DNA of 51,210 nt, from the NCBI GenBank assembly GCA_002069785.1, contig MWCA01000037.1:1-51210 (forward strand). The letters run 5' to 3'. The position numbers and the translations under genes are program-made. Positions 16,732-26,281 of the stretch are shown one piece after another. Within the stretch, counting starts at the first letter, position 1. Each line of letters begins with the position of its first letter. Origin of the DNA: Lentisphaerae bacterium ADurb.Bin242. GTDB lineage: Bacteria > Verrucomicrobiota > Lentisphaeria > Victivallales > UBA1829. A model generated the notes under the pieces. The model did no database searches and had not been told where the DNA came from. It was given only the letters and a program-made list of their open reading frames with translations.

Positions 16732-19080
16732 ATGAAACTTTACGAACAGAAAATAAAATTGCGCGGCGTGATTCAGGGAGTGGGAATGCGCCCGGCGGTC
16801 TGCCGGGTGGCGCGGCGTTTCGGACTGACCGGTTCGGTGGTGAACCGGGGGGATTCCGTCGACATTGTCTGGCAGGGCGAAGAACCCGCGCTGGATCGGG
16901 CCGCGGCTTCGCTGTCCGAATCGATGCCGCCTGCCGCCCGGATTACGGAAATCCGAAAGTCCTCGTGTCCGATTGCTCCGGAATCGCGTGCCGGCGGCTT
17001 TACGGTGGAGCACCCTGTCCAGCCTCCCGCGCTCAATCTGTTTGCGCTGGCCGACCGCGCCCCGTGCGCCCGCTGTCTGGCGGAACTTCATGAAAAGGGC
17101 GGCCGCCGTTACCGCTATTTCTTCAATTCCTGCGGCGATTGCGGCCCCCGCGCCACCGTCATCTCGTCCCTGCCTTACGAACGTTCCGCTACCGCGTGGA
17201 AGGATTTTCCGCCGTGCGGCGAGTGTGCCGCCGAATACGATTCCCCGGAAGCCCGCCGTTTCGGAATCGAAAGCGTCAGCTGTCCTTCCTGCGGTCCGGT
17301 TCTCCGTTTCCTGGACCCGGACGGAAGAGAAAACGCAAGCGGGGAGGACGCCCTGCTGTTTGCCGCCCGGCTGTTGAACACGGGCGGAATCATTGCCATG
17401 AAAGGGGTCGGCGGGTTCCAGCTGCTGGCCGACTGCCGCAGCCGCGTGGCGCTCGAACGTCTGCGCCGGATCAAGAAACGCCCCGGACAGCCGTTGGCCC
17501 TTCTTGTCCGCGACCTTGCGACGGCAAAACACCTGACCGCCGCCTCTTCCGAAGAGGCATCCCTGCTGGCCTCGCCGGAGGCTCCGATCGTCCTGCTCCG
17601 GTGGCGCGATTCCGCCGCCGGGGCGGCATTCAACGCCGACCTGATTTCTCCGGACGCCCCGGACGAGGCGGGATTCATGCTTCCGGCCTCGCCGCTTCAT
17701 CATCTTCTGCTTCAGGCGACCGATTCCCCGCTCCTTGTCGCAACCAGCGGCAATCTTTCCGGTTTCCCGCCCGCGCTCGACACGAAGGAGGCCGTCGCCC
17801 GGCTGGGGACGGCAACCGACGGTATTCTCACGCATGACCGTGCCATTCATTTCCGGTATGACGATTCTCTTGCGGCACTGAATCACGGTCAGATCCAGTT
17901 GTGGAGACGTGCGCGTGGGTACGCTCCCGCGATCTTTCCGGATTTGAAACTGAATCATTGCGTCCTGGCGATGGGCGCGCAGGAAAAAAATACTTTCGCG
18001 GCCGCCGGAAATATTCCGGAACCATGGTCTTATCTGGCTCCGCACCAGGGGGACCTCGGGCATGCCGAAGAGGCGGCCGCCTGTGACCGGGCGATTGCGC
18101 GGATTCTGCATCTTCTCCCGGAAAAACCGATGTCCGTCGCCGTGGATCTTCACCCCGACTATTCCAGCACGGTCGCCGGAGGAAAACTGGCGAAACGCCT
18201 TCAGATACCGAAAATCGAAGTCCCCCATCATTATGCGCACGCGCTGGCCGCGCTGGCCGAATCCGGACGGGAGGAGGCGTTGGCGCTGGTGATGGACGGA
18301 ACCGGGCTTGGACCCGACGGCGCGCTCTGGGGCGCGGAACTGCTGTACGTGAGCCGCGGCAACGGCGGCCGGCGGCTGGGAACGTTCCGTCCCGCGCCTC
18401 TTCCCGGTGGCGAGACTGCGATCCGTCAGCCGCTGCGTCAGTACGTTGCCCGGATGTATGAGGGAGGGATGGAGGAAAAAGTGCTGAAAAAATGTTTTCC
18501 GAAATATTCGGAACTGATTGAAGAGGTCTATTTTCAGTGTAAAAGCGGAATCAACGTTCCTTCCTCGCACGGCGCCGGACGCTGGTTCGACGCGGCGGTC
18601 GCCTGGCTCGGACTGGCCGACGGGATCATGAGCTTCGAGGCCCAGGCGCCGATGCGTCTGGAATACGCGGCGCGGCAGGAAGCCTCCGGGAATGAAACGG
18701 TTCTGCCGTTCCGGCTTTCTTCGCGTGAAGACGGTCTGCCGATGGTGGACTGGCGGGAACTCTGGATCGTGAATCCGGGACGTCTGGCGTCTCCGGCCCG
18801 TTCTCTTCACCGCACACTCGCGGAAGCGGCTGTCAGCATGATTGAGACGGTACACGCAGACTTTCCCCGGCTTCCCGTATTGCTGGCCGGGGGCGTTTTT
18901 CAGAACCGCTTGTTTACAGCGATGCTTCGGGATCTGTTGGAAAACCGGGGCATCGCTTCTTTCTTGCCGGTCAAACTGCCCGTCAATGACGGCGCGATCG
19001 CCGTCGGACAGCTTGTCTGGGCCGGGCTGGATTTCCGGCCGGACGGGGACGGATACAGAATCCGTTCGGAAAAGGAGTGA
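16732..19080 (+). CDS. hypF: Carbamoyltransferase HypF
   Basis: HypF (782 residues) makes the thiocarbamate precursor of the CN ligands of the NiFe site from carbamoyl phosphate and ATP, loading it onto HypE. The domain order is complete: an acylphosphatase domain (about 5-95, with RGVIQGVGMRP at 11-21), two zinc-finger sets (Cys112, 115, 134, 137 and Cys162, 165, 184, 187), a YrdC-like domain (about 200-390) and a Kae1-like domain (about 410-770) with the metal-binding VPHHYAHALAAL and a late NDGAIAVGQ segment. The ATG gives exactly the expected N-terminus, although its ribosome site is weak. It is the first gene of the compact hyp-ech operon, followed after 6 bases by hypC. Length and motifs match functional HypF proteins. 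Confidence 0.97.
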   Translation: MKLYEQKIKLRGVIQGVGMRPAVCRVARRFGLTGSVVNRGDSVDIVWQGEEPALDRAAASLSESMPPAARITEIRKSSCPIAPESRAGGFTVEHPVQPPALNLFALADRAPCARCLAELHEKGGRRYRYFFNSCGDCGPRATVISSLPYERSATAWKDFPPCGECAAEYDSPEARRFGIESVSCPSCGPVLRFLDPDGRENASGEDALLFAARLLNTGGIIAMKGVGGFQLLADCRSRVALERLRRIKKRPGQPLALLVRDLATAKHLTAASSEEASLLASPEAPIVLLRWRDSAAGAAFNADLISPDAPDEAGFMLPASPLHHLLLQATDSPLLVATSGNLSGFPPALDTKEAVARLGTATDGILTHDRAIHFRYDDSLAALNHGQIQLWRRARGYAPAIFPDLKLNHCVLAMGAQEKNTFAAAGNIPEPWSYLAPHQGDLGHAEEAAACDRAIARILHLLPEKPMSVAVDLHPDYSSTVAGGKLAKRLQIPKIEVPHHYAHALAALAESGREEALALVMDGTGLGPDGALWGAELLYVSRGNGGRRLGTFRPAPLPGGETAIRQPLRQYVARMYEGGMEEKVLKKCFPKYSELIEEVYFQCKSGINVPSSHGAGRWFDAAVAWLGLADGIMSFEAQAPMRLEYAARQEASGNETVLPFRLSSREDGLPMVDWRELWIVNPGRLASPARSLHRTLAEAAVSMIETVHADFPRLPVLLAGGVFQNRLFTAMLRDLLENRGIASFLPVKLPVNDGAIAVGQLVWAGLDFRPDGDGYRIRSEKE

Positions 19081-19086
19081 AGATTT

Positions 19087-19314
19087 ATGTGTGTTGCCTT
19101 GCCCATGAAGATTGTGGAAGTGGATGCCGATAAACACGCCGTGGCGGAATTCGACGGAGTGCGGCGGCGGATCAGCGTGCGTCTGCTGCCGGATGCGGCG
19201 GCGGGGGATTTCGTGCTGATCCATGCCGGATATGCCATCGAAAAACTGGACGAGGGCAGGGCGTTCGAACAGCTGCGTCTCCTGGAAGAACTGAAAGCGG
19301 GACTCGACGTATGA
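19087..19314 (+). CDS. hypC: Hydrogenase maturation chaperone HypC
   Basis: The 75-residue protein starts MCVALPMKI, the HypC hallmark; Cys2 binds the Fe(CN)2CO precursor. With HypD it forms the scaffold on which the iron cofactor is built and delivered to the large subunit. The rest is a small OB-like barrel with GDFVLIHAGYAIEKLDE near the middle, followed by a C-terminal helix. Its stop overlaps the hypD start by four bases, as expected for partners made in equal amounts. Only one HypC/HybG-type chaperone is seen, consistent with a single hydrogenase target here. Confidence 0.96.
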   Translation: MCVALPMKIVEVDADKHAVAEFDGVRRRISVRLLPDAAAGDFVLIHAGYAIEKLDEGRAFEQLRLLEELKAGLDV

Positions 19315-20384
19315 AATATTCGAAACAGGTGGAATTCTGGCGTGAACGGCTGGCGGAAGCGGTCCGGGGATATGAAAAGCCCGTCCGCATCATGGAAGTG
19401 TGCGGAAGCCATACCAATGCGATCGCACAAGCCGGACTGCGGAGTCTTCTGCCGGAGAATGTGCGCCTGATCTCCGGGCCGGGATGCCCGGTGTGCGTCT
19501 CCGGTGCCGGGTTCATCGAGGAAGCCCGGAAAGCCGGTGCTTTGCCGGGCGTGATGCTGATGGTTTTCGGCGATCTCCTTCCTGTTCCGGGCGCGTCGCC
19601 GGAACGCCGGACGCTGGCGGAGACGACGGCTGCGGAGGTGATTTATTCGCCGGAAGAGGCGTTGGAGTATGCGCGGCTTCACCCTGAACGGCATGTGGTT
19701 TTCGCGGCGGTGGGGTTCGATCCGACCTTGAGCGCGACCGCGGGCGTTCTTGCGGAAGCCGCGGAACGTCAGGTGAAAAACTTTTCTCTTTTAAGCGACT
19801 TCAAACGGCTGCGTCCCGTGCTGGAACTGCTGGTTTCCGGAGAAGGGGAAAACGGGCTGTCCGGATTCCTGCTGCCGGGCCATGTGGCGGCGGTCTGCGG
19901 GGAAGCCGGATTCGAGGGACTGCGGATTCCCGGGGTGATTTCCGGATTCGAGCCTGAAAACATTCTGCATTCCCTTCTGCGGCTGTTGAGGTTGATTGCG
20001 GCGGGAAACGGAACGGTGGAAAACAACTACACCCGGGTGGTCGGACCCCGCGGCAATCCGGTCGCGCTGGGACTGATTGAAAAGTTCTTTGAACCGGCTC
20101 CGAGTGTCTGGCGCGGATTCGGCGAAGTCGGCGGAGCCGGTTGGAACTTGCGTCCGCAGTGGCGGGAATTCGACGCTTTTGCCCGCTGGAACATCGAACG
20201 GGTCCGGGCGGCGGAGTCGCCGCTTTGCCGCTGCGGGGAGGTCCTGCGGGGAAGATTGTCGCCGGAGAATTGCGGAATGTTCGGACACAAATGTACGCCG
20301 GAACATCCCGTCGGAGCTTGCATGGTGAGCAGTGAAGGGGCCTGTCAGGCGGCCTATCGCTATCGGGAAGCGGGGTTGGCATGA
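19311..20384 (+). CDS. hypD: Hydrogenase maturation iron-sulfur protein HypD
   Basis: HypD (357 residues) assembles the Fe(CN)2CO unit together with HypC and HypE. Seen in the sequence: CGSHTNAI with Cys31, GPGCPVCV with Cys58 and Cys61, and a C-terminal Cys-rich region (CRCGEVL, then Cys residues in PENCGMFGHKCTPEHPVGAC) that in the family binds a [4Fe-4S] cluster. The ATG overlaps the hypC stop, and its own stop overlaps hypE by four bases. The length is typical and no key Cys appears to be lost. Confidence 0.97.
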   Translation: MKYSKQVEFWRERLAEAVRGYEKPVRIMEVCGSHTNAIAQAGLRSLLPENVRLISGPGCPVCVSGAGFIEEARKAGALPGVMLMVFGDLLPVPGASPERRTLAETTAAEVIYSPEEALEYARLHPERHVVFAAVGFDPTLSATAGVLAEAAERQVKNFSLLSDFKRLRPVLELLVSGEGENGLSGFLLPGHVAAVCGEAGFEGLRIPGVISGFEPENILHSLLRLLRLIAAGNGTVENNYTRVVGPRGNPVALGLIEKFFEPAPSVWRGFGEVGGAGWNLRPQWREFDAFARWNIERVRAAESPLCRCGEVLRGRLSPENCGMFGHKCTPEHPVGACMVSSEGACQAAYRYREAGLA

Positions 20385-21382
20385 GCCGTGATATAATCAC
20401 CTTGGCGCATGGCGGCGGAGGCCGTCTGCAGAATGAACTGATTGCGGAAGAGATTCTCCCGCGGTTCGGCGGGGGCGCTTTGCGCGGTCTGCCGGATGCC
20501 GCCCGGGTGCCGGGCGGAGAAGAACTGCTGGTCACTACGGACAGCTTTGTTGTCACACCGCGTTTTTTTCCGGGCGGGGACATCGGCAAGCTGGCGGTGG
20601 TCGGCACGGTGAACGATCTTCTCGTGGCGGGCGGAATTCCCCGGTATCTGACGTTGAGCCTGATCATCGAGGACGGCTTCCGCCGGAAGGAATTGGGACG
20701 GATTCTGGATTCGGTCAAGTCGGCCGCGCTGGAGTGCGGAGTCGAGATTGTCGCCGGGGATACGAAAGTGGTTCCGCGCGGCGCGGCGGACGGAATCTAT
20801 CTGAATACGGCGGGCATCGGCGTGCGGAATCCGGCGCTGGAGCTGGGACGTTCCCGGTTCTCGGCGGGGGATCGTCTGCTGGTTTCCGGCGGTGTCGGGG
20901 AGCACGGCTTCACGATTCTGGCGGCGCGGCATGGAATTGCGACGCCCGGGCTGGAAAGCGACTGCGCGCCGCTGACGGAAGTGGTCGGGGCGGCTCTGGC
21001 GCTTGCGGGAAATGCGGTCAAATTCATGCGCGACGCCACCCGCGGCGGGGTCGGCGGTGTGATCTCCGAGATTATCGGAGACGCCTTCGACGCCCGTCTG
21101 GACGGCGAGGCGCTTCCCCGGAGCGGCGCGGTCCGGACGCTGGAAAAAATGTTCGGGATCGAAAGCTGGTTTTCCGCTTGCGAAGGACGTCTGGTGATGG
21201 TGGCGGAGGCCGCCGGAGCGGAGGCGATCCTGGAAGCGTGGCGGAAGCTGGAATGCGGACGGCTGGCGGCGGACCTGGGGGAACTGTCGCCGGGGGACGG
21301 ACGGATGATCGTTGCCGGTGAATGGGGAGGCGGAAGACTGCTGACGCTTCCCTCGGGCGAACAGATGCCGCGGATCTGCTGA
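20381..21382 (+). CDS. hypE: Hydrogenase maturation carbamoyl dehydratase HypE
   Basis: HypE (333 residues) is a PurM-type ATPase that dehydrates its own C-terminal thiocarbamate to thiocyanate, the donor of CN ligands. The N-terminus has the expected HGGGGR loop and the DSFVV strand; a GDTKVVPRG segment and the DATRGGVGGV loop follow. The protein ends in MPRIC, with the essential terminal Cys333 intact. It overlaps hypD by four bases and is followed by hypA after 11 bases. Confidence 0.97.
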   Translation: MSRDIITLAHGGGGRLQNELIAEEILPRFGGGALRGLPDAARVPGGEELLVTTDSFVVTPRFFPGGDIGKLAVVGTVNDLLVAGGIPRYLTLSLIIEDGFRRKELGRILDSVKSAALECGVEIVAGDTKVVPRGAADGIYLNTAGIGVRNPALELGRSRFSAGDRLLVSGGVGEHGFTILAARHGIATPGLESDCAPLTEVVGAALALAGNAVKFMRDATRGGVGGVISEIIGDAFDARLDGEALPRSGAVRTLEKMFGIESWFSACEGRLVMVAEAAGAEAILEAWRKLECGRLAADLGELSPGDGRMIVAGEWGGGRLLTLPSGEQMPRIC

Positions 21383-21393
21383 GGAGGTGCGCC

Positions 21394-21738
21394 ATGCATG
21401 AACTGTCGATCGCGGAAGCGCTCCTGCGGAGTCTGGAAAAGTATCAGAAAGAGCACGGCGGACGAATCCTGTCGGTGAACGTCCGGGTTGGGCGTCTGGC
21501 GGGAATCGATCCGGACGCGTTGGAATATACATGGCGGACGGCGCTGGAATTCGCCGTCGCGGAAGTAAAGGATTGCAGAATACGGATTGCGGTCGCGCCG
21601 CTCCGCCACCGCTGCCGGAACTGCGGCGGGATGGTCGAACGCGACCGCTGGATCATGGAGTGTCCGGACTGTCATCAGCCGGCGCTTCAACGGGAAAATG
21701 GTCAGGAATTATTGATAGAAAGTATCGAGGTCGAATAA
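21394..21738 (+). CDS. hypA: Hydrogenase nickel incorporation protein HypA
   Basis: The start is the ATG at 21394, just after a GAGGAGG site, giving the family N-terminus MHELSIAEAL with the nickel-binding His2-Glu3. The 114-residue protein has the structural zinc site made of Cys74, Cys77, Cys90 and Cys93 (RCRNCGG and ECPDCHQ). HypA passes nickel from HypB into the large-subunit precursor. hypB follows after 2 bases. Confidence 0.96.
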   Translation: MHELSIAEALLRSLEKYQKEHGGRILSVNVRVGRLAGIDPDALEYTWRTALEFAVAEVKDCRIRIAVAPLRHRCRNCGGMVERDRWIMECPDCHQPALQRENGQELLIESIEVE

Positions 21739-21740
21739 AA

Positions 21741-22529
21741 ATGTGTAAAGATTGCGGTTGCGGCAAAAGCCATGTCCATTCTCATTCTCACACGCATGTG
21801 AGGGAGGACGGCACGGTGTATACGCATGTCCATGAAGACCCTCATGAACATGCGAAACCGCCGGTTACGGTAAAGTTGGAACAGGCGATTCTGAGCGCGA
21901 ACGACGCGGCGGCGGCGGCCAACCGGGTCTGGCTGGCGGCGAAGGGAATCGTTGCCCTGAACCTGATTTCGTCGCCGGGGTCGGGCAAAACCCGGCTGCT
22001 GGAAAAGACGCTGGAATATTTCTCGGGGAAGGGCACCCCCTGCGCGGTGATTGTCGGGGACCAGTATGGAGAAGCCGATTCTCTGCGGTTGAGGCGGTAC
22101 ACTTCCGCCGTGACACAGATCGAGACCGGCGAACGCTGTCATCTGAATGCGGAAGAGATCATGGCGGCGCTGCCCCGATCCGTGCCGGAAGGGACGCGGA
22201 TTCTGTTCATTGAAAATGTCGGAAATCTGGTCTGTCCCGTCGCCTTCGACCTGGGAGAGAATGCGAAAATTGCGTTGCTGTCGACGCCCGAAGGCGAAGA
22301 AAAACCGGTGAAGTATCCGGCTCTGTTCGCTTCGGCGTCGCTGGTCGTTCTGACGAAAATGGATCTGGCGGAAGTGCTGCGCTGGAATGCGGAGGAATGT
22401 ACAGCCAGCATCCGCAAGGTCAATCCGTCCGTGGAGATTCTTCCGGTTTCGGCCCGGACCGGAGACGGAATGCAGAAATGGTTTGCCTATTTGAATCATC
22501 TTATTATAGAAAATGGAGGAAATCAGTAA
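21741..22529 (+). CDS. hypB: Nickel-loading GTPase HypB
   Basis: The chosen ATG at 21741 gives the N-terminal MCKDCGCG nickel site (Cys2, 5, 7), followed by a His-rich stretch (eleven His between residues 11 and 37) that may store nickel. The G domain has the P-loop SSPGSGKT (77-84), a GDQYGEADSLR segment, IENVGNLVCP and TKMDL. HypB hydrolyses GTP during nickel transfer with HypA. The 262-residue length is normal for His-rich HypB. The last base of its stop is also the first base of the echA start, directly linking maturation and structural genes. Confidence 0.96.
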   Translation: MCKDCGCGKSHVHSHSHTHVREDGTVYTHVHEDPHEHAKPPVTVKLEQAILSANDAAAAANRVWLAAKGIVALNLISSPGSGKTRLLEKTLEYFSGKGTPCAVIVGDQYGEADSLRLRRYTSAVTQIETGERCHLNAEEIMAALPRSVPEGTRILFIENVGNLVCPVAFDLGENAKIALLSTPEGEEKPVKYPALFASASLVVLTKMDLAEVLRWNAEECTASIRKVNPSVEILPVSARTGDGMQKWFAYLNHLIIENGGNQ

Positions 22530-24475
22530 TGGTATCGTGGATTCTTCTCTCTCTGATCGGTGTCCCGCTTCTCGGCGGCGCTCTTGCCGGACTCGTGCGG
22601 CGGGACCGGCTGCGCGATGGACTGGTGATCCTGTCGTCCGTGGCGATTGCGGCGGGCGGAATTGCCGCGGTTGCGCTGAGCCTGACCGGACATTCCGGCG
22701 AAGTGTGGAGCCTGACCGTTCCCGGTTATTGGGCGCGGGTCGGAGACATGCTGGAATTTCTGCTCATTCTGGTGATTCTGTGGATCGCCGTCCGGATCCG
22801 GAACGGATGGGTGGGTTTGTTCGGCGTGCTTCAACTGCTTCTGGGAATCGCCACACATCTGGTCGGCGGCGGAGGGGAAAGTTCTTTCGAGCTTTTCCGG
22901 ATCGACAACCTGAGCCGGATCATGCTGCTGGTCAGCTGCTGTGTGGGGCCCGCGATTCTGATCTTTTCCCTCGGATACATGAAGCATCATCATTCCTCCG
23001 CTCCGGATGCGGGCGGACAGGGACGGTTTTATTTCTTCCTGCTGGGATTCCTCGGGTTCATGATCGGACTGGTGGTGTCGAACCAGCTGGCCTTTTTCTC
23101 GTTTTTCTGGGAGGCGACCACTCTTTGCAGTTACGCCCTGATCGGCCATGACGGCGGCGACGCCCGACGGCTGAACGCTGTCCGGGCCCTGATCATCAAC
23201 AGTTTCGGCGGTGCGGCTCTGATGCTGGGGATCTTCCTGCTGAAGTTCAAAACCGGCGGCGAAACCTTTGACGAACTGCTTCACTCCGGACATATTTCGA
23301 TTCTGGCGGCGGTCATGATGTGCATGGCGGCATTCACGAAATCCGCGCTTTTCCCGTTCCAGTCATGGCTGCTGGGCGCGATGGTGGCGCCGACTCCGGT
23401 TTCCGCGATGCTTCATGCGGCGACCATGGTCAAGGCCGGCGTGTATCTGGTCATGCGCATCACGCCCGGATTCACAAGCGACAGCCGGATCATGATGTGT
23501 GTGGCCTTTGCCGGATCGCTGTCGTTCCTGGGCGGGGCTCTTCTGGCTTGCACCCAGCAGAACGGGAAGCGGATTCTGGCATATTCGACGATTTCCAACC
23601 TCGGACTGGTCGTTGCCTGCGCCGGAATCGATTCTCCTCTCGCGTATGCGGCGGGGCTGTCCATCATCAGTTTTCACGCGCTCTCCAAAGGGCTTCTCTT
23701 CCTTTGCATGGGAAGGATCGAAGGGAATATCGGAAGCCGCGATGTGGAGGACATGGACGGGCTCATGTTCAAAATGCCCTTTACCTCGGTGGTGATCCTG
23801 CTCGGCATGATGTCCATGCTTCTGCCGCCGTTCGGGATGCTCATGAGCAAATGGCTTGCCATCGAAGCAACGATCCGTTCCCCGTTCCTCCTGGTGTTCA
23901 TGGTGCTGGGAAGCGCATTGACCGTTTTTTTCTGGGCGAAGTGGATCGGGCGTGTCCAGCATTCGGGATATCATGAATTCCTCCCTCAGGAAAAAATCGA
24001 TCCGGCCATGAAGTTCTCCCTCGGCATCATGGCGGTCATGGTGCTGATTACCGGTCTGCTGGCCATGTGGATTTTCACCAACGTGTTCATTCCGATGTCG
24101 GAAACCGTATTCCCGATGTCGCACGGCGGCCAGTCTCTTCACGACATCAGCCGTTTTTCCGCGACCGGCATTTTCTGTGCGGTCCTGCTGGGAATCCTCC
24201 TTCATTACCTGATCGTCTGGCGGCGCTTCAAACGCAAATGGGTCACCCTGCCGTTCGTGTGCGGGGAGAATGTGACGCAGGAAGACATCGAAAAGAACGA
24301 GGAATTGAAGTCGTATGATTTCCACAGCGTCGGAGGGAAGATCGAACATTCCCACGTGAGCAGTTATTATTTCCGCGGGATCATCGATGAAAAGCGGATG
24401 AGCGGATTCATCACCTTTACGGCCTGGCTGATCATTCTGGTGCTGGTGGGAACCACAATCAAAATCATCGGCTGA
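22529..24475 (+). CDS. echA: Ech hydrogenase subunit A, NuoL/MrpA-like ion channel subunit
   Basis: The start at 22529 follows AAATGGAGG by 9 bases; longer open frame upstream lies in hypB. The 648-residue integral membrane protein has about 15 hydrophobic helices. Antiporter-like landmarks are SNQLAFFSFFWEATTLCSYALIG (with a conserved Glu), the KSALFPFQSWLLGAMVAPTPVSAMLHAATMVKAG block, and YSTISNLGL...HALSKG...CMG. This is the Na+/H+ antiporter-like subunit that couples ferredoxin:proton reduction to ion movement. It opens the echABCDEF block with the same gene order as in Methanosarcina and Desulfovibrio. Whether H+ or Na+ is moved cannot be told. Confidence 0.93.
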   Translation: MVSWILLSLIGVPLLGGALAGLVRRDRLRDGLVILSSVAIAAGGIAAVALSLTGHSGEVWSLTVPGYWARVGDMLEFLLILVILWIAVRIRNGWVGLFGVLQLLLGIATHLVGGGGESSFELFRIDNLSRIMLLVSCCVGPAILIFSLGYMKHHHSSAPDAGGQGRFYFFLLGFLGFMIGLVVSNQLAFFSFFWEATTLCSYALIGHDGGDARRLNAVRALIINSFGGAALMLGIFLLKFKTGGETFDELLHSGHISILAAVMMCMAAFTKSALFPFQSWLLGAMVAPTPVSAMLHAATMVKAGVYLVMRITPGFTSDSRIMMCVAFAGSLSFLGGALLACTQQNGKRILAYSTISNLGLVVACAGIDSPLAYAAGLSIISFHALSKGLLFLCMGRIEGNIGSRDVEDMDGLMFKMPFTSVVILLGMMSMLLPPFGMLMSKWLAIEATIRSPFLLVFMVLGSALTVFFWAKWIGRVQHSGYHEFLPQEKIDPAMKFSLGIMAVMVLITGLLAMWIFTNVFIPMSETVFPMSHGGQSLHDISRFSATGIFCAVLLGILLHYLIVWRRFKRKWVTLPFVCGENVTQEDIEKNEELKSYDFHSVGGKIEHSHVSSYYFRGIIDEKRMSGFITFTAWLIILVLVGTTIKIIG

Positions 24476-24501
24476 CCGGCCGGAAAAACAGAGGATGCAA
24501 T

Positions 24502-25386
24502 ATGACAATGAATTTTCAAACGGTTTTCAATTTCTGCCGTCACGATCCCTATATCTCATCGATACTGCTGTTGCTTCTGACTCCGGTCCTGGGAGGGCTT
24601 TTACAGGGGCTGGACCGCAAGATCACCGCCCGGATGCAGGGCCGTTTCGGGCCGCCGCTGCTCCAGCCCTTCTACGACATCATCAAGCTGTTCGGCAAGG
24701 AGCCGATGGCGCTGCACCGGCCCCAGACGGTGTATGCGACGCTGCATCTGGTCTTCATGATGGTGGCCGTGGTCCTGCTGGCGCAAGGCAGCGATCTGCT
24801 GATGGTACTTTTCGTGCAGGCGTTTTCGGTGATCTGCCTTGTGCTGGGCGGCATGAGCGTGCGCTCGCCGTACAGCTGGATCGGAAGCCAGCGGAAGATT
24901 CTGCTGATGCTGGCGCTGGAGCCGATTCTTCTGCTGCTGATCCTGGCGGTCAACCTGAAGACCAACAGTTTTCTCGGGGAATCCGTGCTGAAGCTGGACC
25001 GTCCGCTGCTGCTTTCGATGCCGCTGCTTTTTCTGGCGTTCCTCTGCGTGGTGGCCATCGAATGGGAAAAATCTCCCTTCGACCTGGCCACTTCGCACCA
25101 CGCGCATCAGGAAATCGTCAAAGGAATTACGCTGGAATATTCCGGACCGTTCCTCGGCCTGATCGAAATCGCCCACTGCTATGAAGTGGCGTTTTTCTTC
25201 GGCCTGATGATGGCGTTCTGGCACACGAACCTTCTGTTTTCCCTGCTGCTGGCGGCGGGCGGGTTCATGGGCCTGATCCTGCTGGATAATGCCTTTTCAA
25301 GGCTGACACCCACGTGGGTGCTCCGGTACATGTGGACGGTTCCCCTGTCGCTGGCTCTGGTAAATTTAATCTGGCTTTGGGAGTAA
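24502..25386 (+). CDS. echB: Ech hydrogenase subunit B, NuoH-like membrane anchor
   Basis: The 294-residue membrane protein has eight or so helices and the NuoH/HycD-type motifs GLDRKITARMQGRFGPPLLQPFYDIIKLFGKE (about 34-65) and EWEKSPFDL...AHQEIVKG (about 189-208, acidic loop). This subunit anchors the hydrophilic hydrogenase module in the membrane and forms part of the path that couples electron transfer to the antiporter-like subunit. It starts 26 bases after echA, with a GAGGA site, and is followed 5 bases later by echC. Confidence 0.95.
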   Translation: MTMNFQTVFNFCRHDPYISSILLLLLTPVLGGLLQGLDRKITARMQGRFGPPLLQPFYDIIKLFGKEPMALHRPQTVYATLHLVFMMVAVVLLAQGSDLLMVLFVQAFSVICLVLGGMSVRSPYSWIGSQRKILLMLALEPILLLLILAVNLKTNSFLGESVLKLDRPLLLSMPLLFLAFLCVVAIEWEKSPFDLATSHHAHQEIVKGITLEYSGPFLGLIEIAHCYEVAFFFGLMMAFWHTNLLFSLLLAAGGFMGLILLDNAFSRLTPTWVLRYMWTVPLSLALVNLIWLWE

Positions 25387-25391
25387 ACAAT

Positions 25392-25892
25392 ATGACAAAA
25401 GCGATTGCAAGATCACCGTGGGTGGTACACTTCAACTGTAACAGCTGCAACGGCTGCGACATTGAATTCGTGGCCTGCCTGACGCCGATCTATGACGCCG
25501 AACGGTTCGGCGTTGTCCATGTCGGCAATCCGAAACATGCGGATGTGCTCGTCGTCACCGGTTCGGTCAACCACCGGAACCGGCATGTGCTGAAAAACGT
25601 GTATGACCAGATGCCCTCTCCGAAAGTCGTGGTGGCGATGGGCGTCTGCCCTGCGACCGGAGGCATTTTCGCCGACTGCTACAATGTGCTGGGCGGAGCC
25701 GGAAAAGTGATCCCGGTGGATGTTTTCGTCCCGGGATGCCCGCCAAGGCCGGAAGCCATGCTCGACGGAATTCTGGAGGCGGTTCAGATTCTGTCCCGCA
25801 AGAGGGCCGACAGCGTATCCGAGACCCCGGATTTGCCGGTGAAGAGCGTCCGTCCGGCGCCTGTCCCCGTGAACAAGGAGGAAAAATGTTGA
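25392..25892 (+). CDS. echC: Ech hydrogenase subunit C, small subunit (NuoB-like)
   Basis: The start is the ATG at 25392, giving a 166-residue protein. The N-terminal FNCNSCNGCDIEF (Cys16, 19, 22), then MGVCPATGG and VPGCPPRPE, supply the four ligands of the proximal [4Fe-4S] cluster. Like other group 4 small subunits it is short and has no Tat signal peptide, so the hydrogenase faces the cytoplasm. It passes electrons from EchF to the NiFe site in EchE. It overlaps echD by seven bases. Confidence 0.95.
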   Translation: MTKAIARSPWVVHFNCNSCNGCDIEFVACLTPIYDAERFGVVHVGNPKHADVLVVTGSVNHRNRHVLKNVYDQMPSPKVVVAMGVCPATGGIFADCYNVLGGAGKVIPVDVFVPGCPPRPEAMLDGILEAVQILSRKRADSVSETPDLPVKSVRPAPVPVNKEEKC

Positions 25893-26281
25893 AAGTCAAC
25901 GAAGAACTCGAGTTGAGCAATCTCCTCGAAAAAATTGCGTCTCTGATGCCGCGCGGCTATCGTTTCGTGACAATGACCGCGGTGGACGCCGGTACGCATT
26001 TCGATATCTATTACCATTTCGATTATCATTTCGAACTCAATACCTTTCTGCTGAAGCTGCCGAAGGAAAAATCCCTGCCCAGCATTTCCGGGATCTGTTT
26101 CGCGGCCCTGCTGGTGGAAAATGAGATTCAGGACCTGTTCGGCATTACGGTGACGGATCTGGTCATCGACTACAACAAGTCCTTCCTTCTGGCGCAGGAC
26201 GCCCCGGTCAAACCGTTCTGCAAGGTGCCCGGGGTAGGGGTCGACGTTATGGAAAAATCCGCGGAAGGAGAAAAAAAATGA
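25886..26281 (+). CDS. echD: Ech hydrogenase subunit D (NuoC-like)
   Basis: The start at 25886 follows a strong AAGGAGG site inside the end of echC. The 131-residue hydrophilic protein has the NuoC-type run YYHFDYHFELNTFLLKLPKEKSLPSISGICFAALLVENEIQDLFGI, where the acidic NEIQDLFG segment is the family hallmark. It has no metal-binding motif and is expected to stabilise the EchC-EchE pair. It overlaps echE by four bases. The order between EchC and EchE is as in classical Ech operons. Confidence 0.92.
   Translation: MLKVNEELELSNLLEKIASLMPRGYRFVTMTAVDAGTHFDIYYHFDYHFELNTFLLKLPKEKSLPSISGICFAALLVENEIQDLFGITVTDLVIDYNKSFLLAQDAPVKPFCKVPGVGVDVMEKSAEGEKK

Noticed and set aside
16669..19224. An 851-codon open frame on the minus strand opposite hypF
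   Set aside because: It mirrors hypF, is rich in Arg, Gly and Gln as expected for antisense of a GC-rich gene, and has no recognisable protein sequence.
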